NCBI RefSeq assembly: GCF_016919065.1
Contig: NZ_JAFFQA010000003.1
Coordinates: 62,001-126,000 of the forward strand
Reading direction: 5' to 3'
DNA: 64,000 nt
DNA from: Desulfobulbus rhabdoformis
Lineage (GTDB): Bacteria; Desulfobacterota; Desulfobulbia; Desulfobulbales; Desulfobulbaceae
The notes beneath the pieces were generated by a model. The model had not been told where the DNA came from, made no database searches, and saw nothing but the letters and a program-made list of their open reading frames with translations. The position numbers and the translations under genes were made by a program. Shown here in pieces: positions 44,529 through 53,874 of the stretch (the stretch's first letter is position 1; the number at the start of each line of letters is the position of its first letter).

Positions 44529-46889
44529 TTATTCCACTGATATTTCTTGGTGATACAGCACCAGGCAGAGCACAATCAGCATATGGATTTCTTTGCCCGT
44601 GGCCTCGCCCGCCAAGAGACGGCAACCGGTTTCACGGATGAAAAGGGCGGTTGGGGTTGGGCCTATGAGCTGTTCTTTCAAGGCTGCTGCTCGGGTATCA
44701 TGTTGTCCGTCAAAGCGCAGCCCGTCATCGACCAGGGTGTCCAGCCCATTGTCCATATGCAGGCGGCAGAGGTCGTCGCGGTAATACTGCTCGGCCATTT
44801 GGTTGAAATCCCTGCTTTTTACCTGCATGGGGTCGGCCACTTTTCCGCTTTTACTCAGAATTTCTGATGTCAGTTGGTCAGCTGCAGAAGGAATTTTCCC
44901 CTTGAGCATGGCCTCCAGAGGATCAAGGAGCGAGTTCAACTCAGCTTGTGGACAAACACCCTGCTCTTCGCTTCGCAGGATGTCCAGGCAGGCCTGTTGA
45001 TAGGCATTTACTTTGATGCGAACGTAGCCCCGGTAGCGACGGCTGGGACGTTGGCGATCCACCTTGCTGAGGATGCGCTTAAGCAGTCGATTGTTGGTGT
45101 TTGCACGAATAAAGACTGTGGGCAGGCCTATGGCTGAGGCAAAAAAGATCTGGCGTCGTTCACTTTCTGTGCAGGGATCATCGGGAATATCGGCGTGGGT
45201 GACACGGCCTTCAAGAACCCAGCGATAGCTTATGGCTGTGACCAGTGTCTGCAGGTTAACCGCCATGCGCAGGCTTGTATTCAGGTCCGGAAAGAGAGAG
45301 TAATGTCGTCCTTCAAAGCCGGAAAAACCATAACCTGCTACATCACGCATGCGATAGGGCAGGTAGATGGCCATTCGGCTGTCAAAGACTCCCATTTCAC
45401 TTAAATCCCGTTTCAGGCGATCCTGGTTACCAAGTTGGCCGTTGAGCGCCGGGCTGTGTTCAACACTCTGCAGAGCAACCAGGTAATCAATGAGCCGAAC
45501 ATCGGGGAGATAATCACCGCGTAACCGGAGTAGGGTAGAGGTCATCCGGTCCAGCCAGAGAGGCCCGACCGGCGTGAAGCTATGTCCGCAAAAGCGCAGA
45601 TCCGCCTTTTTTTTCCAACGCCGCCAGAGCATGCGCAGATGCGTGTAATCAAGTTCATGGGGGAGGTAGCCCAGAACCTTTTCCGGATGAAAATCACTGA
45701 ATCCCAGACGATGGGGAGCAGCCGAACAGGTGGTCACAAAGAGCGGAAGAAAATGCTCCACAATTTTAATCACCAGATCGCCGTAGTATTTTTCCACCAG
45801 CATGCCCTCACCCTGGGCAAAACTGTGACTGAGTACCTTGCTTCCCAGGGTAATATGGGTGCCATTGTTGGCAAGAGAGGTGGAGGAGGTATTGGGCAGG
45901 ACCACCAGATTATTGATTATTATGCCTGCCTCTTTGAGTTTGGCTATGGTGTTGAGCTGACTGCGGGAAAGGGTCCGGTGACATAACCCCATGTAGTCTT
46001 TTTTACTTTCCCCCTTTGGCCATCCCGAGAGACAGGGGTTGAGAAAAAGTTCGCGGTAAAATTGATCTGAAATTAAATCATTGAGTTTTTTCTGTCGCGA
46101 AGGGGGGTTGGGAGCCATGTACATGCGGCAGATCTGACCATTTTCCTTGAGGCGGAACGCAGAGTTGGCGTATTGGATGAGCAGTTGCAAAAAGAAAAAT
46201 CGGCGGCTGGTTTCGCGTGCCGTCTCCCGGCCTGGCAGTTCTCCATCTTTGCCTTGGCTTAAGCTAAAGCTACATATTTCAGGTGAGGAGTTGTCGCTGA
46301 TGAGATGCTCCATCAACCGCTCGCCGATTTTTTTGAGTTGGCTTGTGGAGTGGTGATCGGGGGGCTGCCATGAGCCTATTGCCTGGGCCAGGGATATTTT
46401 CAGGAGGTAGCTTACCGGTACGCGCACCCATGGTTCTCCCTCTTTGTGGAAGAGGAACTGGTCGATATCTCCTCTTTTAGGGCTCTGGGGATCATTTTTA
46501 TCGGCGAGCAAATCATGACGGAGAAGAGAGGCGGCATACTCTCCCAGGCAGCGGAAGGGAAAACGGACCCATGAATTTTCCCAGGTGGCATTTTTTTCTT
46601 CATCAAGAAAGCTGATGAGCTCGGCGAGCTGGTGGGGGGTAAGATCACCACGACCGGCACGGGCCTGAAGGTTTTTATAGTAGTTCGACTCAACCAGGGT
46701 TATGGCCAGGTCTACCTCGGTTTTACATCCCTCCACGGCGACCTGGAATTCATTTTCAAGACCAACTGTCGTATCGGTACCGTAGAAGGGGAGATTCTTG
46801 AGACCGTTTGCAAGTTCGTTTCGAAATTGCTCGGCTTTTGGGGCCGCAGCAGCAAGGCTACAGTATAAAGAGGGGGGAAGACTGGTCAT
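44529..46889 (-). CDS. Large protein of unknown function, 786 aa
   Basis: No family is recognised with confidence. The segment TVGLENEFQVAVEG at about 40-54 resembles the start of the glutamate-cysteine-ligase/carboxylate-amine ligase group (GxExE); GFEGRHYSLFPDL later might contribute similar active-site residues. No signal peptide or membrane helix is obvious. It heads the Psd-like, Lgt-like set. A ligase-like role on an amino lipid or its precursor is a speculative reading; the protein may instead be a scaffold. Confidence 0.75.
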   Translation of the reverse strand: MTSLPPSLYCSLAAAAPKAEQFRNELANGLKNLPFYGTDTTVGLENEFQVAVEGCKTEVDLAITLVESNYYKNLQARAGRGDLTPHQLAELISFLDEEKNATWENSWVRFPFRCLGEYAASLLRHDLLADKNDPQSPKRGDIDQFLFHKEGEPWVRVPVSYLLKISLAQAIGSWQPPDHHSTSQLKKIGERLMEHLISDNSSPEICSFSLSQGKDGELPGRETARETSRRFFFLQLLIQYANSAFRLKENGQICRMYMAPNPPSRQKKLNDLISDQFYRELFLNPCLSGWPKGESKKDYMGLCHRTLSRSQLNTIAKLKEAGIIINNLVVLPNTSSTSLANNGTHITLGSKVLSHSFAQGEGMLVEKYYGDLVIKIVEHFLPLFVTTCSAAPHRLGFSDFHPEKVLGYLPHELDYTHLRMLWRRWKKKADLRFCGHSFTPVGPLWLDRMTSTLLRLRGDYLPDVRLIDYLVALQSVEHSPALNGQLGNQDRLKRDLSEMGVFDSRMAIYLPYRMRDVAGYGFSGFEGRHYSLFPDLNTSLRMAVNLQTLVTAISYRWVLEGRVTHADIPDDPCTESERRQIFFASAIGLPTVFIRANTNNRLLKRILSKVDRQRPSRRYRGYVRIKVNAYQQACLDILRSEEQGVCPQAELNSLLDPLEAMLKGKIPSAADQLTSEILSKSGKVADPMQVKSRDFNQMAEQYYRDDLCRLHMDNGLDTLVDDGLRFDGQHDTRAAALKEQLIGPTPTALFIRETGCRLLAGEATGKEIHMLIVLCLVLYHQEISVE

Positions 46890-47023
46890 AATCGCTCGGG
46901 GTAAGGGACTCCTTATAAATCTTGTCCCTGAATATATCGAGCGATTGTTAGGTTGAGGCTATGATGCGATCAGGATTGTATCAGTGAAGTGTATGTTTCG
47001 ATGCGCGCGAAAATTGTTCTCGG

Positions 47024-47458
47024 TTAAAACAACGATGGCGGTTTCCCATCAATAAACTCTGCACCGGCGCGGTTGTTGATGAGGCTGGTGATGCGAATTC
47101 TGCGAATCATGGAGCTTCCTGCGCCGGAGCGATATTTGAGACGCAGCTCCTTGGCTTTGGAGACGGTCCGTGCGTAATGCGGCGGAATATTAAAGCCGAT
47201 CCCACCAAGAGAGATATCGCAGAGATAGACCGGACATTCCCTGCCGTTGGCCAACAGGAGAAACCCCTTGCCGCAGGTGGATTCGCGTGCGTAGACCCGG
47301 TGGTTCAAATTGTACGTGGTACTGAGGCCACAGTGACAGCGTATTGATTTTCTGCGAACATTGCCTGGAACAGCGACGTAGCGCCTCTTTCTACAGTTGG
47401 AGCAGGTGATGCGAATACGCCCATCTTTCACTGTACAGGTTTGAGTGCGACCACGCAT
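47024..47458 (-). CDS. PilZ-domain protein with N-terminal zinc ribbon
   Basis: 144 residues. The N-terminal part has CSNC and CHC pairs (about residues 19-45), forming a zinc ribbon. The C-terminal part is PilZ: HRVYARES gives the RxxxR-like c-di-GMP ligand and DISLGGIGF the D/NxSxxG motif, with the strand pattern up to GAEFID. It is therefore expected to bind cyclic di-GMP. It lies alone, 134 bp downstream of the 786-residue gene's start region on the same strand. The HD-GYP regulator at 10-11 kb is a possible counterpart. Confidence 0.85.
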   Translation of the reverse strand: MRGRTQTCTVKDGRIRITCSNCRKRRYVAVPGNVRRKSIRCHCGLSTTYNLNHRVYARESTCGKGFLLLANGRECPVYLCDISLGGIGFNIPPHYARTVSKAKELRLKYRSGAGSSMIRRIRITSLINNRAGAEFIDGKPPSLF

Positions 47459-47492
47459 GCGAGAACTCCCGGGAAGAGATTTTCATTGCGAA

Positions 47493-47607
47493 CCTGAATT
47501 CGTGGTTGTCCTAAAGCGGGCTGCAAGTCCTGTTGAACAAGGAATGCTTTTGTCAAAGCTACGGACCAAGACGTTGTTTAGCAACCACCCGCTGTCACGG
47601 ATTCAGG
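47493..47607. repeat. REP-like palindrome, stretched copy
   Basis: CCTGAATTCGTG (47493-47504) and CACGGATTCAGG (47596-47607) form 12-bp arms with one mismatch, about 90 bp apart. Same family as the copies at 1163-1200 and 2915-3126. It lies between the ilvY stop and the PilZ gene. Confidence 0.5.
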
Positions 47608-47683
47608 GGGGATATAAGTAGTACATAGCCTAAGCATGCGTTTGTCAATACGATCGCTCTCGTAAAAAGTTTCAGAGAGAAGA

Positions 47684-48574
47684 TCAAAGCATCTCTGTGT
47701 TGATCTCTTGCACGGTTTTCCAGAAAGCTTGGATGACGGGGTAGGTGAGGTGGTGCTGCAGCGTGCAGGCACCAATGAGAAAAGGGGTTAACTCGGGAGT
47801 AATTGAGCTGATCTCGACCCGATCGCGTAAGGGGCTTTTTTCAAGGACCAACTCGGGAACAACGCCGACCCCGCATCCGAGGCCAACCATGGCCAGAAGC
47901 GCCTCGTTGCCTGCGACCTCGGCATAGATATTGGGATGAATGTTTTTTTCCTTAAACCAGCGATCAATGCGAACACGACTTAAGCCCTGCTCGGCGAGGA
48001 TGACCGGAGTACGGGGCCAGTCGATCATTTGTCCGTTATCGAGCACCGGTAGTCCGCTTTCTTTGGGAGTTATAAAGAGAAGGGGGGTGCGCACCAACTC
48101 AATGAAGACCACTGAATCCGGAAGCTGTTCCGGCAAGGCGGCAATGGTCACTTGGGCATCACGAGCACTGAGCCTGTCCAAAGCCTCGGCCGCATCGCCT
48201 GTCTGCAGTTTGATCTGGACCCCCGGATGATTTTCCCGAAAGCGGCCGAGAATGCCGGGAAGTATCGATGTCGCAGCGGTTACCGAACAGTAAAGAGAGA
48301 GTTCTCCGTGGAGGGAGGCATCATCACTTAAGTCCTGTTTGAGCTGGTGCCACCGTTGTTCCATTTCCTCTGCATACTGTTTGAAGATAATGCCCGCCGG
48401 TGTCAGACTGACTTTGCGGTTGTCCCGGAGAAAGAGCTGTTTGCCCACCTCATCTTCGATCCGTTGAATGGCCCGGGTCAGGGCGGAGGGGCTCAGGTTG
48501 CATGCGCGACTGGTCCGCCCGAAATGGAGTGAGTGAGCCAGGTGATTGAAAATTTTAATGGTGCGGATGTCCAT
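47684..48574 (-). CDS. ilvY: LysR-type regulator IlvY
   Basis: A LysR-family activator of 296 residues. The N-terminal HTH reads MDIRTIKIFNHL and SPSALTRAIQRIEDEVGKQLFLRDN; the C-terminal inducer domain follows. IlvY binds acetolactate or acetohydroxybutyrate and activates ilvC, which lies divergently across 224 bp, the E. coli arrangement. The start at 48574 is chosen because the HTH begins there; an upstream GTG (48781) and other in-frame ATGs exist. Operator-like palindromes lie in the shared intergenic region. Confidence 0.9.
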   Translation of the reverse strand: MDIRTIKIFNHLAHSLHFGRTSRACNLSPSALTRAIQRIEDEVGKQLFLRDNRKVSLTPAGIIFKQYAEEMEQRWHQLKQDLSDDASLHGELSLYCSVTAATSILPGILGRFRENHPGVQIKLQTGDAAEALDRLSARDAQVTIAALPEQLPDSVVFIELVRTPLLFITPKESGLPVLDNGQMIDWPRTPVILAEQGLSRVRIDRWFKEKNIHPNIYAEVAGNEALLAMVGLGCGVGVVPELVLEKSPLRDRVEISSITPELTPFLIGACTLQHHLTYPVIQAFWKTVQEINTEML

Positions 48575-48637
48575 AATCATGCGGGAAAAAGTGTTCATTC
48601 GTGGTATGAAACTGCTTTTCAGATATACTGGAGCTTT

Positions 48638-48684
48638 GTTGCAAATATTGCAACACGCAATTGCGAATTTATCACTTTTCGCAA
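48638..48684. promoter_or_regulatory. IlvY operator-like palindromes
   Basis: Between ilvY and ilvC: GTTGCAAATATTGCAAC (48638-48654, a near-perfect 17-bp palindrome), CGCAATTGCG (48656-48665, perfect) and TTGCGAA...TTCGCAA (48661-48684). These TTGCAA/TTGCGAA motifs and their spacing fit tandem LysR-type operators, as in the E. coli ilvY-ilvC control region. Confidence 0.68.
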
Positions 48685-48798
48685 TAGAAAAATCGAGTAT
48701 TCTGTGCAAAACAGCTGATATCTTGTCCTGGCTCGTGACTTTCCAGCAAGCGACCAGGCCGTATTCGTATACCCCCATCACATCAGAGAGGATTAATC

Positions 48799-50274
48799 AT
48801 GGGACAGAATTACTTCAACACCCTGCCGCTTCGTCTGCAGCTTGAAGAGTTGGGCAAATGCCGTTTTATGGATGCAGGTGAGTTCGCCGATGGCGTCGAG
48901 AAACTCAAAGGCAAAAAAATAGTTGTCGTTGGTTGCGGTGCGCAAGGGTTGCATCAGGGCCTCAATCTGCGTGATTCAGGCCTGGATGTGAGTTACGCCC
49001 TGCGTGATTCCGCCATTAGCGAGCAGCGTCAGAGCTGGAAAAATGCCACCAACAACGGCTTTTCAGTTGGAAATTACCAGGAGATGATCCCCACTGCCGA
49101 TCTGGTGATCAACCTCACCCCGGATAAACAACACACCAACGTGGTTTCCGCTGTTATGCCGCTGATGAAAAAGGGAGCCTGCCTTTCCTACTCCCACGGC
49201 TTCAACATTGTTGAAGAGGGGATGCAGATCCGCGACGATCTCACCGTTGTTATGGTTGCCCCGAAATCTCCAGGAACCGAGGTTCGCGAAGAGTACAAAC
49301 GTGGTTTTGGTGTCCCCACCCTGATTGCTGTGCACCGTGAAAACGATCCCAAGGGCGAGGGCTGGGATATCGCTAAGGCCTACGCTGCCGGGACCGGTGG
49401 ACATCGTGCCGGTGTTCTTCAGTCTTCCTTTGTTGCCGAGGTTAAATCCGATCTCATGGGTGAGCAGACCATCCTCTGCGGTATGCTTCAGGCCGGCTCT
49501 TTGCTCTGCTTTGACAAGATGGTCAGCGAGGGCGTTGATGCCGCTTATGCCACCAAACTGATCCAGTACGGTTGGGAGACCATCACCGAAGCACTCAAAC
49601 ATGGTGGTATCACCAACATGATGGACCGTCTCTCCAACCCGGCAAAACTGCGTGCCTTCTACCTCTCTGAGGAGATCAAAGAGATTTTGACTCCGCTTTT
49701 TGAGAAGCACATGGATGACATTATGAGCGGCAGCTTCTCCAGCACCATGATGGAAGACTGGGCCAACGATGACAAGAACCTGTTGACCTGGCGCGCCGCC
49801 ACCGCTGAGACAGGTTTTGAGAAAACCGATGCGACCACTGCCGAGATCAGTGAGCAGGAGTATTTTGATAATGGTATCCTCATGATTGCCATGGTTAAAG
49901 CCGGTGTTGAGCTTGCCTTTGACACCATGGTCTCCGCCGGTATCAAAGAGGAGTCTGCCTATTATGAGAGCCTGCACGAGGTTCCGCTGATCGCCAACAC
50001 CATCGCTCGGAAGAAACTCTACGAGATGAACGTGGTTATCTCCGATACCGCTGAGTACGGCAACTACCTCTTCGCCCACAAGGCTGTTCCCATGCTGGCC
50101 GACTTCATGAAGACAGTTGGTACCGATGTGATCGGTAAAGGTATGGATGTGAAAGACAATACCGTAGACAACGTCGAGCTGATCGAAGTCAACGCAGCCA
50201 TCCGCTATACCGTGGTTGAGCAGGTTGGTGAAGAGCTGCGTTCCTACATGAGCGCTATGAAGCCAATCATGTAA
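48799..50274 (+). CDS. ilvC: Ketol-acid reductoisomerase, long (class II) form
   Basis: Second enzyme of branched-chain amino acid synthesis: isomerises and reduces acetolactate with NADPH and Mg. The nucleotide-binding [17 protein letters not shown] is at about residues 45-62; the metal-binding [13 protein letters not shown] and [14 protein letters not shown] segments follow. At 491 residues it is the long E. coli-type enzyme with a duplicated C-terminal domain; many Desulfobacterota have the short class I form of about 330 residues. Divergent ilvY and the long form together resemble the gammaproteobacterial unit, suggesting transfer. Confidence 0.97.
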   Translation: MGQNYFNTLPLRLQLEELGKCRFMDAGEFADGVEKLKGKKIVVVGCGAQGLHQGLNLRDSGLDVSYALRDSAISEQRQSWKNATNNGFSVGNYQEMIPTADLVINLTPDKQHTNVVSAVMPLMKKGACLSYSHGFNIVEEGMQIRDDLTVVMVAPKSPGTEVREEYKRGFGVPTLIAVHRENDPKGEGWDIAKAYAAGTGGHRAGVLQSSFVAEVKSDLMGEQTILCGMLQAGSLLCFDKMVSEGVDAAYATKLIQYGWETITEALKHGGITNMMDRLSNPAKLRAFYLSEEIKEILTPLFEKHMDDIMSGSFSSTMMEDWANDDKNLLTWRAATAETGFEKTDATTAEISEQEYFDNGILMIAMVKAGVELAFDTMVSAGIKEESAYYESLHEVPLIANTIARKKLYEMNVVISDTAEYGNYLFAHKAVPMLADFMKTVGTDVIGKGMDVKDNTVDNVELIEVNAAIRYTVVEQVGEELRSYMSAMKPIM

Positions 50275-50313
50275 GCACGCTGTTCCTGAATCATAGATTC
50301 AGGCTTGATAACA

Positions 50314-50353
50314 AACTCCCCCTTGGCCCCATGCCGAGGGGGAGTTTTTTTTT
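50314..50353 (+). terminator. Terminator after ilvC
   Basis: AACTCCCCCTTGGC / GCCGAGGGGGAGTT with a short loop, followed by nine Ts. A small extra hairpin CCTGAATC-ATA-GATTCAGG lies just before it (50285-50303). Confidence 0.93.
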
Positions 50354-50577
50354 GATGACCTAAAGCTCAACTGAAAAACAAAATTGTTTTTGGCAGAAGC
50401 GAAGCAACCTGTCCCTGTCCTTTCCTCCTCTGTCCTGTTCCCCCTGGCCAGCGCGTCATATTTGATGAAAACGTGCATTTTCAGCAAAAACCTTTTACCC
50501 TGGAAGCCTTGAGAATGCAGATTCGTAAAATGTTCGATCCTTAATACTCAATCCCTCCCCTTCCAACAGAGACGACC

Positions 50578-51099
50578 ATGAGCAGACAATCCCTTTGCCC
50601 CTGTGAATCCGGCCTTCCCTATGCCAGCTGTTGCGGCCCTCTACTTTCCGGCGAGAAGACTGCACCTACCGCTGAAGCCCTGATGCGTTCCCGATACACC
50701 GCTTATACTCGAGTGGCACTGGAGTATCTGCTGAAAAGCTGGCATTCTTCCACCCGGCCGGCGTCTATTGATGTTAAGTCTATTCCTCACTGGTGTGGTC
50801 TGGAGATTATCGATACCAAAGGTGGGCAAGCGGGAGATCAGGCAGGCATTGTCGAGTTCCGGGCGACGGCGCTTGGCAGTGAGCGCTTGATCGTTCTCAG
50901 GGAACGCAGTCAGTTTATTTTTGAAGATAATGCCTGGTTGTATGTGGACGGTGAATTTATTCAGGAAGAAGAACCTCCGTCCCCGCCAGAGCCAATCTCT
51001 GCGTCCAAAGCCGGAGCCAAAGCCAAAAAGAAAATTGGGCGGAATGATCCCTGCCCCTGCGGTAGTGGCCGTAAATTTAAGAAATGTTGTGGGTTTTAG
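50578..51099 (+). CDS. ychJ: YchJ-family SEC-C protein
   Basis: A cytosolic protein of 173 residues with zinc-binding Cys clusters at both ends: [15 protein letters not shown] at the N-terminus and [18 protein letters not shown] at the C-terminus, the latter a SEC-C motif. A central domain of about 100 residues ([28 protein letters not shown]) is typical of YchJ/UPF0225. A Glu/Pro-rich linker precedes the C-terminal motif. Its function is not established. Confidence 0.92.
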   Translation: MSRQSLCPCESGLPYASCCGPLLSGEKTAPTAEALMRSRYTAYTRVALEYLLKSWHSSTRPASIDVKSIPHWCGLEIIDTKGGQAGDQAGIVEFRATALGSERLIVLRERSQFIFEDNAWLYVDGEFIQEEEPPSPPEPISASKAGAKAKKKIGRNDPCPCGSGRKFKKCCGF

Positions 51100-51460
51100 G
51101 CTCTTTCCCTTTCCTGTACCCGTGACGTCGGCTGATCGCTCACGGGTTTTGGTTCATTTTCCACTTTTCTTTCCCCATTTCTGGGGTTGGGTTAATAGGT
51201 ATATTCTATATCCAAAACATTCCTATTCTTTAGCCAGATAAAATGCTGGTTGTCTTGCTCTTCTTCTCGTAAATTTTTGTGTCACAATGTAAACGCTCTT
51301 CCGCCTCGATTCTTCCTCCCCGCTGAGCAGGTTGGGGATGGGTTCGATTCCGGGTCATGGTTGGTGGGCAGGTTTTAAGAGAGATCAGGTGAGTTCCTGG
51401 TTATCCTCTACTGCTGACCTTTGGCCTGAAAACTTCTTTATTACGAGAGGGTAGACACCT
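51100..51460. other. Intergenic region before the contractile injection system
   Basis: It contains a terminator for ychJ (ACCCGTGA/TCACGGGT stem, 51118-51150) and then 310 bp without gene or clear promoter. The eCIS promoter must lie here unless it begins within ychJ; I could not pick a convincing -10/-35 pair. Confidence 0.55.
51118..51150 (+). terminator. Terminator after ychJ
   Basis: ACCCGTGA / TCACGGGT stem (51118-51125 and 51140-51147) ending in four Ts. Confidence 0.75.
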
Positions 51461-53332
51461 ATGGCCACCTATCTGCATCCCGGCGTGTACATCGAAGAGA
51501 TTCCCAGCGGCGCCAAACCCATAGAGGGCGTCTCCACCAGCGTGGCAGCGCTGATAGGCTATACCACCAGCGGGCCCATTGGCAGGCCGACCTTGGTACA
51601 TAGCTGGGATGAGTACAAAACAGAATTTGGTGAAATTACATCTGAAACGGACACCATGGCTCTGGCCGCCTATTACTTTTTCTTAAACGGCGGACGAGAT
51701 ACATATATCGGTCGTCTGGCAAAAGATGCCAAGGCTGCCACTCTGGCCAGCGGAAATGTTTTGGGCAGAGGGGCGGCTTCGGCTGCCGATGTGCTTGAAG
51801 TCAGCGCAGCCAATCAGGGAGCCAGTGGCAACGCCTACAGGGTTCAGGTCGAGGCAGGGAGTGATGGGTATCATTTTTCCCTGGCAGTCATCCAGGGGGA
51901 TACAGTAATCGAGAGTTTCTCCTCCCTTTCCATGGATCCCACCGATGGATCCTACGCCCCTATTCTGGTCAACAGTTCTTCCCGATATATTCGCCTTGCC
52001 CTGCCAGCGGGAATCAACAGCTTTTACAAGCCTGCCACCTCGGTGTCCGGAGATTTGAGTGGTCTTGATTACTCTGTCGTGGTCACGGGAATGACGCTGA
52101 CGCTCAACATTGATAACCTCGGTGCCCGTATCATCACCCTTGGGGAGCCTGATGGTGGCAGCTATAACGGCAGTAAAGTAGCTGCAGAAATTCAAAAGCA
52201 GGTCCTGGCGCTGGGACCGGAGTATGTCGGTTTTACCTGCAGCTTTGCAGCCGATGCCCTCACGCTCACCTCGGGCACAAGCTCTGCGGCCTCACGGGTA
52301 TCGGTTCGGCCGGGAACGCTGGCTACCCTGCTGAAACTGGGAGCAATCGGGGGCACGGAAAAACACGGCAGTGAGGATGTGGTCCCGGCTGGCATGGCGG
52401 GTCCTGTCAGCCTGACAGGCGGTGATGACGGTGTTGTTCCGGGGCTGGAGGATTATAACGACTTTTTTGCTCAGCTTCAGAAAGTACGCGATGTCAATAT
52501 CGTCCTCTTACCCGGCCAATACATGCCCGCAGATAATACAGGAAATCCTATTATAGATGCTGCCGAGTCGCATTGTATATCCATGGGAAGCCGCATGCTG
52601 TTGGTTGACCCACCTCCTGGAACTGAGCTGGATCAAGGAAAACGAGTGAACGAACTCCAGCTGCCGAGTTCGACCTACACTGTGCTCTATTACCCCTGGG
52701 TCCAGGTAAAAAATCCGCTTTATTCCAAGGAGTCCAATCCCACCGCACCAACCACCCTGACGGTTGCTCCCTCTGCATTTGCCGCTGGAATCTGGGCTCG
52801 AACCGATGGAACCCGTGGCGTCTGGAAGGCACCCGCCGGTGTCGAGGCTTCGGTGAGCGGAGTGGCAGCCCTGGAATATGTGGTGGAGGATGGAGATCAG
52901 GATCAGCTTAACTCGCTTGGGGTCAACTGCCTGCGTACGATGCCTGGATATGGTCATGTGGTCTGGGGAACCCGAACCCTGGCAACCAGGGCCAATCCGG
53001 AGTGGCGCTACGTACCGGTGCGGCGAACAGCACTCTATATAGAATCCAGTATCCGTAACGGTATTCAATGGGCGGTTTTTGAACCCAATGATCACCGACT
53101 CTGGTCCTCCATGCGTGCCAATATCGGAGCCTTCATGGACGGTATGTTCCGTGCCGGGGCTTTTCAGGGGCAAAAGGGATCGGATGCCTACTTTGTTCGT
53201 TGCGGCTTGGGCGACACCATGACCCAGGACGATATCGATCGGGGCCAGGTGATCGCTGTGGTTGGGTTTGCCCCGCTCAAGCCAGCCGAGTTTGTCATTG
53301 TCCGTATTCAGCAAAAAGTCGGTCAGTCGTAA
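51461..53332 (+). CDS. eCIS contractile sheath protein
   Basis: Sheath subunit that contracts to drive the inner tube. The N-terminus YLHPGVYIEEIPSGAKPIEG and TSVAALIGYTTSGPIG is the classical tail-sheath opening; the C-terminus (ALYIESSIRNGIQWAVFEPND, VRCGLGDTMTQDDIDRGQ, PAEFVIVRIQQK) is the conserved handshake region. At 623 residues it is long: an extra region between about 90 and 330, rich in Gly/Ser/Thr, probably forms surface domains on the sheath. Only one sheath gene is visible. It is first in the operon; GAGAGGG precedes the ATG. Confidence 0.95.
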   Translation: MATYLHPGVYIEEIPSGAKPIEGVSTSVAALIGYTTSGPIGRPTLVHSWDEYKTEFGEITSETDTMALAAYYFFLNGGRDTYIGRLAKDAKAATLASGNVLGRGAASAADVLEVSAANQGASGNAYRVQVEAGSDGYHFSLAVIQGDTVIESFSSLSMDPTDGSYAPILVNSSSRYIRLALPAGINSFYKPATSVSGDLSGLDYSVVVTGMTLTLNIDNLGARIITLGEPDGGSYNGSKVAAEIQKQVLALGPEYVGFTCSFAADALTLTSGTSSAASRVSVRPGTLATLLKLGAIGGTEKHGSEDVVPAGMAGPVSLTGGDDGVVPGLEDYNDFFAQLQKVRDVNIVLLPGQYMPADNTGNPIIDAAESHCISMGSRMLLVDPPPGTELDQGKRVNELQLPSSTYTVLYYPWVQVKNPLYSKESNPTAPTTLTVAPSAFAAGIWARTDGTRGVWKAPAGVEASVSGVAALEYVVEDGDQDQLNSLGVNCLRTMPGYGHVVWGTRTLATRANPEWRYVPVRRTALYIESSIRNGIQWAVFEPNDHRLWSSMRANIGAFMDGMFRAGAFQGQKGSDAYFVRCGLGDTMTQDDIDRGQVIAVVGFAPLKPAEFVIVRIQQKVGQS

Positions 53333-53358
53333 ATCAGACTGCATAAGGAGATAAATGA

Positions 53359-53868
53359 ATGGCTGCTCCCACATTTCCAGTAAACGCCCATCGCCACGAT
53401 CCCTACCGTACCTTCAAGTTTCAGATCATCATCGACGGAAAGCCTGTGGCCGGTTTGAAAAAAATGGGTGCGCTCAAACGCAAGACCGAAGCGGTTAAAT
53501 GGCGTTCTGCCGGTGATCCATCAACCGAGCGCATTCTTCCCGGCGGCACCAGTTATGAACCTGTAACCCTGGAGCAAGGACTCTCCCATGACCCGGTTTT
53601 TGAAAACTGGGCCAACCTGGTCAACAATGTCGACGGTGATGCGGCCATGTCATTGGCCAATTTCAGAAAGGATATTGTGATTAACGTGCTCAACCTTCAG
53701 GGAACCGTGGTTCTATCCTATGTACTCTACCGGGCCTGGGTCTCTGAGTATCAGGCGCTCCCGGAGATGGATGCGGGCTCGATGAACGCGGTTGGCATTC
53801 AGACCATTACACTCCAACATGAAGGCTGGCAGCGCGATACGGCGGTGCAAGAGCCTGCGGAGTCCTGA
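53359..53868 (+). CDS. eCIS inner tube protein (gp19/Hcp-like)
   Basis: Tube subunit of 169 residues: DPYRTFKFQIIIDGKPVAGLKKMGALKRKTE is the typical T4 gp19-like opening; EPVTLEQGLSHDPVFENWANLV and YRAWVSEYQALPEMDAGSM are also conserved. It would stack as hexamers inside the sheath and may carry cargo. Placed 26 bp behind the sheath gene with AAGGAG. Confidence 0.94.
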   Translation: MAAPTFPVNAHRHDPYRTFKFQIIIDGKPVAGLKKMGALKRKTEAVKWRSAGDPSTERILPGGTSYEPVTLEQGLSHDPVFENWANLVNNVDGDAAMSLANFRKDIVINVLNLQGTVVLSYVLYRAWVSEYQALPEMDAGSMNAVGIQTITLQHEGWQRDTAVQEPAES

Positions 53869-53874
53869 TAGAGC

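Noticed and set aside
49063..50079. Long antisense ORF opposite ilvC (338 codons, minus)
   Set aside because: It mirrors the codon pattern of the highly biased ilvC gene and shows no recognisable family; ilvC is certain on the plus strand.
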